Shown piece by piece: positions 46,238 to 56,151 of a DNA stretch of 64,000 nucleotides. Every line of letters starts with the position of its first letter. Positions within the stretch are counted from its first letter, which is position 1. The notes beneath the pieces are model-generated. The model did not search any database, was not told the DNA's origin, and saw only the letters and a program-made list of their open reading frames with translations. A program made the translations under genes and the position numbers. Source of the stretch: Leucosporidium creatinivorum (lineage: Eukaryota > Basidiomycota > Microbotryomycetes > Leucosporidiales > Leucosporidiaceae); NCBI GenBank assembly GCA_001600635.1, contig BCKL01000006.1, positions 1,178,254 through 1,242,253 of the forward strand, given 5' to 3'.

Positions 46238-49200
46238 ATGCGCCCTACGACCTCCCTGCTTGCTGTAGCAGCCGGAGCAGCTCAGCTCACATTTGGAGCA
46301 GCTCAGCAAGACGCTTCCTCTTCGAAGTGGACGCTCTCCTCCTCCAACTTCAACCGCAGTTCTTTCACAGTCCAGCCTTTCATAAGTAATGGTTACATAG
46401 GCCAACGCATCCCCGTCGGTGAGCTTTAACGACATCGTCTGCTGCTCTGTACCGAAACAACGAGTCTGCTACACAATGTTGACGCCCTTGCCTTCCGTCG
46501 GCGCCGATCTTGGACAGAGGGTCACGGCTACATGCAGTTCACGCCCGTCAAGGTCGATGGCGATACCTCGCAGGGTACGCAGGGATGGCCTCTCTTCACG
46601 CCGAGGAGCACCGCTGCTATGGTGAGTTGGCCGAACCCCTCACCTCTTCGCCGAAGGACCTGCGCTGATCCATGCTCGCTGTGAATAGGTCGCCGGCTTC
46701 TACGCTCAAGTCCCCGAGACTGTTGGGACCAACTTTGTACGTCGCAGCGACGCGATGTGCTCTGCTGGCGCGCCGGACCATGTTCGGCGCTGACCCCCTT
46801 CCCTCCCTTTCTCACCTTCGCAGGCCCAAACCGGCGGCCAGCAGCCCATCGCGCTTCTCCCTACATGGTCTTCCCTCTACGTCACCATCGGCAACAGCTC
46901 TTACGGCGTCAATACCCCCGAATCCGAGATCTCCAACTGGACCCAGTCGTCGTCTCTGCAAAACGGGCTCGTCAAGACCTCGCTCCTCTGGACCCCCTCC
47001 AGCGGCAACAATTCGGTCAACCTCACCTACACCATCTACGCTCACCGCACCAAGCCCAACCTCGGAGCCGTCAAGCTCGACATCTCGGGTCTCGCCGAGG
47101 GCGTCGAAGTCGCCATCACCGATGTGCTCGACGGCGCAGGCGCATGGAGGACTACTTTCCAGAACTCGTCAATCCTCACCAACTCCTCCATCTTCACCGC
47201 CGTTCAGCCTGCCGGTATCTCCAACGTAACGGCCTACGAGGTTTCCATGGTCGACCTTTCGCCCTCCTCTACTTCGGTCTCTCCCTCCTGCTACGAGGGC
47301 CTCTCGAGCAACGCTTCGACCATCAGCCAATGCTACAAGGTCAACTCGACCTCCTCGGGCACCGTCTCGGCCATCAAGTGGGTCGGAATCGCTTCGAGCG
47401 ATGCCTTCCCCGGCGTCGAGTTCGAGACGGCTAGCAAGGCTGCTTCGAGTGCCAGCGTCGCGGGATGGGAGGCTACTCTTGCTGAGCACTCGGCGGCGTG
47501 GGACGCCATCTGGGAGTCGGCCGACATCGAGATTGGAGCGCCGAACTTTGAGGAGCTTCAGCTCGCGACTCGCGCAAGGTGAGATCTTTCGCAGCTCTAC
47601 GCGGTTGGGCTCAGCGCTGACTTCGTTCCCTCCTCTTCGTTTTCATCTGGTGTCCTCGCCCGTCCCCGCTTGCCCCTTTCCAGTCTCTTCAACATGCTCA
47701 CCAACGTCCGAAACGGCAGCGAGCCCACCGGCCTCGGCGACAACTCCATCGCCCCCGCCGGTCTCACGAGCGACTCCTACGCTGGCCAAATCTTCTGGGA
47801 CGCGCCTACATGGATGTTCCCTTCCCTCCTCGCCCTCTTCCCTGACTTCTCCGAATCCATCGTGGACTTTTACGTCAAGCAGTTCGGCGCAGCTGAGGAG
47901 AACGCCAAGCAGTACAACCAGTCGGGTGCGCTGTACCCCTGGACCGCTGGGAGGTTCGGAAACTGTACGGGAGTCGGCCCATGCTTTGACTAGTGAGTTT
48001 GAGGCTCTTTTGGCTGTTTCGCCCTCAACCGGCGACCGTTTGGCCTCCCGCCTGGCGCATTCGAACCGCGCTGACTCGTGCTCTCCATTCCCAGTGAGGC
48101 CCACCTGAATAACGACATCACCTTGGCCGTATACGACTTCTACGCCTCAACGCAGAATGAGACTTGGCTGAGGGAAGAAGGCTTCCCCATCGTGCGGGCG
48201 GTGGGCGAGTTCTGGGCCAAGAAGGTCAATTACAACACCACTACCCTTCGCTATGATACCTACAACGAGACGTGAGTCCTCCCCTGTGATTTCTAGGCTC
48301 TTCGCCGAGCATTTTGAGCCTGCGCTGACCTCGGCTCTCTCTCCAGCGATCCGGACGAGTACGCCAACTTCAAGAAGTGAGCTTATTCTCTCCATCGTAC
48401 TCCTTGCTCAAGCTGACCCTTCTTATCCTTCAGCAACGCCGCCTTCAGTTCGTCTCCGTCACCGCCAACGCTCGCCGAACCCGACCGCTAACCTCTCTGC
48501 TGCACAGCGAACGCCGGTATCGCCACCCTCTACAAGCAAGCACACGAGCTGGCCGAGGTCCTCAACATTACCGTCCCCTCCAACTGGTCCCTCATCCAGT
48601 CCAACATCACCGTCCTCCGAGATCCCTCCTCGGGCATCATTCTCGAGTATGGTGAGCGGCTTCCAGCTAGATCTCGTCGCCTTCCGTCGCTGACCGGTGA
48701 CCTACAGACGGCTTCAACGGCTCGACCGAGGTCAAGCAGGCCGATGTCGTCCTCCTCAACTACCCTCTGGACTACCCTCAATCGAAGACCGACGCTCTGA
48801 TGGCGCTAGACTTCTACGCTGGAGCTACGAGCGCTTCGGGACCCGGCATGACGTACTCGATCTTCAGTATCGGAGAGGCATCCCTCGCCGTATCGGGATG
48901 CGCCAGCTACACCTACCTCCTCGCCGCTTCGCAGCCCTACTCTCGGGCTCCTTTCTACCAGTTCTCGGAGCAGACGACCGACGAGTATGCTACCAACGGC
49001 GGGACTAACCCTGCGTGGACCTTCTTGACTGGGTGAGTGGGGCTCTGTCGTCTCTCGAGCTTGTCAAGCTGCCTTTCGGCGAACCCTCGCTGAGCTTTCT
49101 TACTCGCCCAGACACGGCGGATTCCTCCAGTAGGCTCTCGGCAGCTTCGCTTTTCCTTCTATCGGCCGCTGACCTCTTCTTGCACCTGCAGATCCTTCAC

Positions 49201-50149
49201 GCACGGCTTCACTGGCTACCGTTCCCGCCTGTCGGGCCTCTACCTCGACCCTTCCCTTCCCGTTCAGCTCAGCAACTACACTCTCAAGGGATTGCGCTGG
49301 GGTGACAGTGCTTTCAGCATCGCTCTCACCACCAACGAGACGACCATCACCCACAAGACCGGTTCGAAGGCTGTCAACGTCGAGATCGCTTCGGCCAACT
49401 CTAAGGCCGGCAACTAGTGAGCTTTTGAAGGGCTTCCCCGACTTCTGCAGGCGAATTTTGATCCATCTCCTCTCTTGTCCAGCTCGCTCGCCGTCGGAGA
49501 GTCTCTGGTTGTCCCCACTCGGCACACGACGGGCACGCTCATCGAGGGCAACTTCGCTCAGTGCGCTCAGGCCGTGTCGAACGATGTCAGCTTCACACAG
49601 GCTGCTCCAATCGTTGTACCCGGACAGTACGCGCTTGCTGCCATTGACGGCTCAAATGCTGTAAGCTTTCTCTCGGCTCTCCGTCTGCGCCGAATCGCTC
49701 TCATCCTCGGCGCTGACCTCCCCTCCTCCCTCAGACCACCTGGCAGCCGCTAGGAAACACCTCGACTACACTATCCGTTGATCTGTTTGATCCCAAGAAC
49801 CTCACCGCATTCCACATCAACTGGGGAGGCAGTGAGTGGCCTCTCCCGCTTCTCATCTTCCCTCGCCCTTCTCGCTGACCCGCCTACCTGCTTCGCAGAC
49901 CCCGCCGTCTCCGTCAGCATCACCGCTGGTCCCACCCTCACCAATCAGACCGTCGTCGCCTCTCAGAACGTCAGCATCTCAGCGCCCCACGTCGCCTCGG
50001 CCGTTGTTCCCGTCGCGGTCGTCGCCGGCAACACGACCGACATTCGTCTTCCTCAAGGCGTCAAGGCTCGGTTCGTCAACGTGACGATCGAGGGAAGCTT
50101 CATGGCGGATGGCAAGGGCGCCACCATCGCCGAGTTTGCGGCCATGTAG
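46238..50149 (+). CDS. ATH1: GH65 acid trehalase (Ath1 type), secreted
   Basis: Hydrolyses trehalose to two glucose molecules in the vacuole or periplasm. It starts MRPTTSLLAVAAGAAQLTFG, a signal peptide. Family blocks across about thirteen exons are VQPFISNGYIGQRIPV, HGYMQFTPVK, GWPLFTPRSTAAM, VAGFYAQVPETVGTNF, SEISNWTQSSSLQNGLVKTS, IAPAGLTSDSYAGQIFWDA then PTWMFPSLLALFPD, the catalytic-acid region FDYEAHLNNDITLAVYDFY, FPIVRAVGEFWAKKV, DPDEYANFKNNA and GFTGYRSRLSGLYLDPSLP. Many N-glycosylation sequons fit a secreted enzyme. The C-terminus ends with a beta-rich domain (QGVKARFVNVTIEGSF) and FAAM, stop 50149. Full length by comparison with ~1000-residue family members. Confidence 0.9.
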
Positions 50150-50235
50150 AAAGCTGAGCGAGCGAGTAGAAAAGTAGCAAAAAGCAATGAACATTCTATG
50201 TATTGAAGCAGTCGTCTATAGTCTAGCAAGATCGG

Positions 50236-51518
50236 CTAAACGAGGATGTTTTGCACCTCTTCCTCTTCCTTCTCGCCGACGATGAGAGCCCACAGAGCCT
50301 TGCCGAGGCAGCAGCCTAGAATCGGCGCAACGACGGGAATCCACCTGCACTCGTACAAGAGTCAGCGGCGCTCGACGAGCAACTGAGAGAGGCGTACCAG
50401 TAGTGATGGCCCGCCGAGAAGACCTCTCCACCGTAGATCAAGTATGCGAAGAGCCTCGGTGCAAGATCCCGAGCTGCGAAGAGAAGCGGATCAGCTGGGC
50501 TCTCTTCCTGCGGTCGAACGCCTTTCCTCACCGGCATTGATGGCGTAACCTGTTTGCCACCCGAAGGAGCTTCCAATGCAGATCATGAGGATGAAGACGG
50601 CGAAGGCGCTCGAGCCCGAAAGGTGCTTGGAGCGAGAGGAGGAGATGGCCGAGATGCCCAGCATGAGGATGAAGGAGGCGGTGAGCTCCGAGATGAAGGA
50701 CGATGAAGGGGAGGATCCGGGTGTGGGGTACTGGATGAGCAGAGAGGATCAGCTCGAGGCTCAACGTGGCTGATGAGTATCGCCGAGAAGTCGACTGACG
50801 GTCGAGAAGATGCCAGCCGTGGGCTTGACGGCGAAGGGACCCGGCACCGTCCTCAATCCACCCTCGTAAAGATCAATTTGCTCGTAATAGTTGGCGTAGA
50901 CCGTTCCCGCTCCGAGAAAGCCGCCGAGCATCTGAGCGACGAGGTAGCTGGGCACTTTCGACCAAGGGAAGTTGCCAAAGGCGGCGAGGGAGAGGGTGAC
51001 CTGTTGTATGAAAGGTTCAGGGATGCACTGGGAACTGACAAGGGCGAGCAAGCCTACCGCTGGGTTGATGTGACTGCCCGAGATTGGCCCTGCGAGATAC
51101 GAGCCGAGAAAGACGGCGCCCGCCCCTATAGCGATGGCAGCAGTTCAGCAAGCTATTCGTGTACATCCCAATGTCGAGCAGAGCTCACAGGCGAAATTGA
51201 TACCCAACCAGCTTCCATTAGCGCCGCCCGAGAGTACAGTCTGAGCAACTACTCCACTGCAGACGATTTCAGGGGTCAACCTACCTCCCTCGACCGCTTC
51301 GAATAGGCAAGGACTTACTCTCCGATAAGCACCAGCAGGAAAGTCGCCAACAGCTCGGCGAGCGGCTCCCGGTACGTCTTCCTCAACGCCAAAGCACGAG
51401 CCTTCGAGCTGAAGGAGCCTACACCTCGCTGCGCTGCCTCGAGCTGATCCAACGCACTCGATGCGGTACGACGCTGAGCCGAGGATGGTAGCAGCGGTTG
51501 AGACTCGGCTGCTGACAT
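50236..51518 (-). CDS. Aquaglyceroporin (MIP family channel)
   Basis: Plasma-membrane channel for glycerol and perhaps water. It starts MSAAESQPLLPSSAQRRT at 51518 with a ~45-residue cytosolic N-terminus. Six TM segments and both half-helix motifs are present: GSHINPAVTLSLAAFG (NPA) and YAINAGRDLAPRLFAYLIYG, where the second NPA reads NAG with the following Arg-Asp typical of glycerol facilitators. Other blocks are EPLAELLATFLLVLIGE, GSYLAGPISG, VAQMLGGFLGAGTVYANYYE and TASFILMLGISAIS. The C-terminus is short and acidic, EKEEEEVQNILV. Exons are separated by short introns. Frame is open further upstream without ATG. Probably involved in osmotic glycerol handling, with no direct neighbour support. 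Confidence 0.92.
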
Positions 51519-51696
51519 CGGGGCGAGGCGTTCGGCGAAGGGGAAGCAGAGCAGCGAGAGACGACGAAGAGCCAGGAGGAAGAAGCGCAAACGCGTCTCC
51601 CAAACTCCAAGCACGAGCCTGAAAAACGCGTGCAGCCCTTAGCGAGCGGGCCCCGGCTCCGTCATATTGTGGGGTAGAGGGCAGCGCCGAGCCAGC

Positions 51697-53355
51697 TCAT
51701 TGCAAAGAAGCGGCTGCAGAGGTGCGCAGGGGATTGGAGGGTGGTGGAGACGGTAGAGACGTAGAGGGTTTGCGAGCGACCCAAAACTCGCAATCGTAGG
51801 TGAAGCTGCGCCGAGGCAAAAGGGTCAGCGAGCCGAAGAGCAGGCGGCGCTGAAAGAAGCTCACGAGTACATCCCTGCAAGCCAAGAGGAGGTCAGCGAG
51901 AGACTTTCAAGATAGAACAAAGACTCACCCTTGTCGTCAGCAGTGTACTTCGACCGTTCGAGTGTCCGTCGATCCTCAATCTCGAAGCCGATGAGCTCGG
52001 CGAGTCGAATCACGTCCTCCAGCCTGTAAGACAAAGCGGTCAGCTCGAGGTCATCGGCTCCACACGCCGTAGGCCCACGGTAGCGCCATGCCCGGATTGC
52101 CATAGTACAGCAGCGGACCCTCGTTGATCCAAATCCCTCCAGGCTTCAACACTCGCCAGATCGTTTCGAGGTAGTCGCAGAGGTTGGAGGCCTGTAGGTG
52201 TTCATCAGCGAGCTGCTCGACTCTCTAGTGAGATTCGCCACCCACCGTATCGATGAAGAAGAGCGTCACGACAGCCGCATGCGTCTCCTTCTCGGGGAAG
52301 AGCTTCAAGAAGTCCCCCGGCTCGAAATGCAGGCCGATGTCCTTCGGTGGGAGTACATCGGGGAAGGCGACGGGTCGGAGCATGTTCTCCGTGGTGCGGT
52401 GATGTGAAAAGGAGTGGAGGTAGGGGTGAACGATATGTTGATTGAGAGTTTGAGTTCGGTTGAAGATGAGCGAGGAGGAGAGGTTCATAAAGTGGGAGAC
52501 TGTCCGCCGAGAGCTGGGTCAGCTCGCTCAACGCAGCGTGAGAGTCTCGTGTAACCTACAGTCATTCGCCGTGACGCTGAAGCCCAGCGACGCGATCTCG
52601 TAGGCCAGCCGAGCGAGTCCACATCCCGGAACGAGCACGTCCAGCGTCTCGCCTCCATCCCGCGTGGGAAACTCCCGCTTGAGCGCATCCAGGATCGGAT
52701 GAAAGAGAGCCTCTCGCTCGCTCTTGCCTTCTGCGCTCCAGTCGCGGACAAAGTGCTTGAGGACCTGTGCGCCGAGGGCAAGAGTCAGTGCCGAGCTGGT
52801 TGTCGAGCGACCTTGAGTACCGGAACTCACCTCTACTACCCTTCCGTCCTGCCTAGCAAATCTACTCCTCATCCCAAGACCGAGCGGTACACCCTCTTTC
52901 CTTGCCCTCTCCATGCCGAGCGCCGCGAGCTCGTCCGTCACCCTCGCGTTCGTTTCCAGCTTGCCCTCGACGCTCTCCAGCTTTCCTCGCCACCCCAGCT
53001 TCTGTCCTAGACGTCTGTGCCGTTTTCCCATGCGCTCAAAACTCCTCCACTTGGCATCCAGCGCAGCCTGTTGCGCGAAGGAGTAGTCCGAGAAGGAGCG
53101 AATCGCAACTGCGAGGTCGGTAGGGGCTGCAAAGTGCACGAGGAGGGGCTGCATAGCGTAGGAAATGCGACCGAAGAGGCGGTAGAAGGGTTTCGGCAGC
53201 TTGCGGTGCAGGCGGCGGAGGATGAGTGAAGGTCGGAGGGGGAAGAAGGTGAAGTAGGCCACGAGGGAGAAGATGGTGAGGGTGATGAGGAAGGTGAGGA
53301 TCGTCTGCTTAGGATTCGCCTTGTACGGCTGTGCAGCATGACCCGACGAGCTCAT
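51697..53355 (-). CDS. N2227-like (carnosine N-methyltransferase family) methyltransferase with TM anchor
   Basis: SAM-dependent methyltransferase of the N2227/CARNMT1 family. It starts [18 protein letters not shown] at 53355, then [22 protein letters not shown] (~17-38). Family blocks are [38 protein letters not shown], the SAM motif [20 protein letters not shown] with [58 protein letters not shown] and [17 protein letters not shown]. Near the end a 10-nt exon (51874-51865, flanked by CAG and GTGAGC) is needed to read [17 protein letters not shown]. Stop 51697. The TM anchor is not what I expect for this normally soluble family. Substrate in fungi uncertain; the in-frame ATG at 53598 would extend the N-terminus before the TM. 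Confidence 0.83.
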
Positions 53356-53955
53356 GGCTGCTGGCGAAGGGAGGGGGAGACGGGGAAGGGGGTCGACCGC
53401 GGGACTGTAGTGAGCTCGAGAGGCGTCCGTGGCAGTCACCCAGCTCTGATTCGATCCTGCAGTCGAGTACGAGCGACTCGGAGCAATCTTCAGCGAACAC
53501 GGCGGAGGGAGAGGGGCGCGTTGATAATCTCGATCGTCCTTGCAGCTGTGCACACGTGCAGGCTTGCCTTTCTGCTCATCTTCCTCTCGTTTGCACATGA
53601 CTCAAAGCATACTGTACTCCTGCTGCTCAGATTACCCGTCTGGGCTCTCGCAGTGGTTAACTTGAGCAGGCCGGAGCCGGGTTGTCGTCCCGTCAAATTT
53701 GACGAGTCTGGAGTCGTCAGGAGTCGTCAGATTTGACGAGCGGCAGACGGCAGCTTCAAGCGTTCGCCGAGCCCAGTTCTTCGCATCCTACGTCTCACCT
53801 CGTTCCAGTCACTTCGACTTTCTGCCCCTTGACAGCCTACTCAGACCTACAGAGCTACAGCCTCACCTCCTCCGCCCAACTTCGAGCTCCCTCAGAAGCG
53901 CGTCAACGCGTTGAGAGAATCTCGCTTCTTTGGCTTCTCCTACAACCTCCGTCAG
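53356..53955. promoter_or_regulatory. Divergent promoter with palindrome and CRE-like repeats
   Basis: About 600 bp between the methyltransferase and AIM6-like genes. A perfect 12-bp palindrome GTCAAATTTGAC lies at 53692-53703. ATTTGACGAG occurs at 53697-53706 and again at 53731-53740, with two tandem GAGTCGTCAG units between them (53711-53720, 53721-53730). TCGTCA and TGACGA are inverse half-sites resembling a bZIP/CRE element. This symmetric array is the best transcription-factor site candidate in the window. Confidence 0.5.
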
Positions 53956-55958
53956 ATGCGCTCTCTCACCATCCCAGTCTGCTTGCTATTAGCTGCTGGT
54001 CGACTACATGCTCGCCCACCAACAGAACCTCAGTCGGTGCTGAGTGCCGCCGGATTGCTNGAGCAGGCCGAGGGAGCGGAAGCCGAGGATCCGTCTCCTA
54101 CAGCTCGAGGGGAGCAGGCGATGACCAAGGTGAGCTATATCGACCCTTGACTACCGCGCCCTGCTCACCCTAGCCTCCAACAGCACTACAATCCCTTCCC
54201 TGGCCGCCGCCAGGCCGCCGAGCTTCGCATGCCTGGAGGACTCGCCCGCGACATCGTTTCGAAGCGGATACACTCGCACAACGACTATTGGAGAGACGTA
54301 CCGCTGTACACGGCTCTCTCGCATGGAGTGACGAGCGTGGAGGCCGACGTTTGGCTAAATCCGAAGGATGGGAGGCTCTATGTAGGGCTTCGATGGGCTT
54401 CATGCAGCTCGTTCAATCGCTGACAGGTCTCTTACATCCTTACGCACCATCCACCCCCACCCTCGCTGTCTCACCAACCTCGCTCATTCCCCAGGTCGGC
54501 CACTCGGTGTCCTCCCTCACCCGAGCTCGGACTTTCGACAAGCTCTACGTCTCCCAGCTCGTCGACCTACTCTCGAAGGCCAACCCTCGAGATGAGGAGA
54601 CGCACTTCTTTAACGAGACCGACTACTGGACACCAAAGAATGAGCGGGAGAAGCGACGGAGCTGGACACCGTGAGCTCTCGCCGAGGTTGAAGCGCCGAG
54701 ATCAGGTCGCCAATGCTTTTCGCTCTCTCCTAGGTACTGGGATGGGTCTTCTGAGCCTATACAGCTGCTCATCGACTTGGTGAGCTCTGTCGTCCGACAT
54801 GAAGGGTCGACTTTCGCTGACCTCGGCGCTGGCTCCGCAGAAAACTCGAGGCGACGAGACCTATCGTGCCGTGCGGAAAGNGCTAGCACCGCTACGCCAG
54901 AAAGGATGGCTGACTACACGGCAGGGCGACGAGCTCTCAATTGGTGAGTGGGGTTCATCTCGCGGCAGCTGCTCGACTCGGTCTGACTCTCGGCTGTCGC
55001 AGGCGCTGTGACCATCATCCTCACTGGGAATGGCGCAAATCTAGACGTGNGATCTTACGTCTCTCAACTAGACGAGATCGACATGTTCATCGACGCTCGT
55101 TCGTGGCCCTCTTTCGGCTCAACCGCACTCGCCGAGCTGACCTCGCTCTTCTCCACCAGCACTTCTCGACCTCGACCCGGCATGGCTCACTCCCGAAGGC
55201 AAGAATCAGACATGGGATTCGCGCTGGGCACCATTGGCGTGAGCTGTCTCGCCTGTGGACGTTCATAGCTCGCCNAACTGACCTCCACTCTCGCCTCCTA
55301 GATCGGCTGCTTACTCATCCGCTACAAGCTGGAAGGGCGTCTTCCCGATCTCCTCNGCCGAGCACAATTCACTGCAGGTGCTGATCAAGGGAGCTCAAGC
55401 TCGTGCGTACATCTCGCTCGCCTTCCTCCCCTTCGTTTCGAGGCGCTCGTCGAGTCGCCGAGCAGCCCGCTAACCTCACGTCTCGGCTCCTTCCGCTCTC
55501 CACCCTCCCCGATCCTCCCGGACACGTTCAATGACTCTATATCCACTCTTCACACACGCCCAACACCTACAGGCGGCTTCGNAACTCGGCTCTGGTCGCC
55601 TCCTCGATGGCCGGTCTTCGCTCGAGANAGGGTCTGGAGGGAGCTGATCGAGCTGTGAGCTCTCGCGTCTTGCCTTCTGAGTCGAGTTGCTGCTNCCATC
55701 GGCCGTGGGAGCGTCGCAGGGCCGTAGCGTTGGCTTTGAAGCGGGATGGAGAGCAATGCCCAGCGCCGAAGAACGAAGGCTGACCTTCGCACACGTNCTT
55801 CCCTTCACCTCGCCGAACTCAATCTACTACACCGCTTGGTTTACGTGGCTCCCGTCTCCCCTCTCCCTGCTCGCACCTTTTCCCATCCCCTCGCCACCTC
55901 CTGCAGCGGCACCGACTGGCTCGACGCCGACGATCTGGCAGCGCTGGTCGCTTTCTAA
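53956..55958 (+). CDS. AIM6: AIM6-like PLC-type phosphodiesterase (TIM barrel)
   Basis: Starts MRSLTIPVCLLLAAGRLHAR, a signal or anchor segment. The PLC-like phosphodiesterase opening HSHNDYWRDVPLYTALSHG with TSVEADVWLNPKDGRLYV (His, Asn-Asp, Glu-Asp metal/catalytic residues) is typical of fungal altered-inheritance-of-mitochondria protein 6. Later exons give GHSVSSLTRARTFDKLYVSQ, LIDLKTRGDETYRAV, GAVTIILTGNGANLD, FIDARSWPSFGST, TRLWSPPRWPVFAR and the end WLDADDLAALVAF (stop 55958). Enzyme substrate unknown. Several single N bases fall inside exons (54060, 54881, 55030, 55275, 55356, 55583, 55628), so some residues are undetermined. Frames nevertheless connect. Confidence 0.82.
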
Positions 55959-56151
55959 CTCTGACGCGGGATGCTCGGACTCTGCCGGTGCAGTACGCCT
56001 ACTGTAGGGCATCTGAAGAGCTGTAGACATCTATTTGATCCCGCCAGATCTACGACCTCGGCGCTACGTTCCAACTTGCTCTGGGCTCTCACCTCGGACC
56101 CTGCTCGCGTCCCTCACCTCGACAGCATTGTCTATCAGCTCTATACCATTT

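Noticed and set aside
53598-53600. Upstream in-frame ATG for the N2227-like methyltransferase
   Set aside because: Would add 81 low-complexity residues before the TM anchor; the ATG at 53355 gives a typical signal-anchor start.
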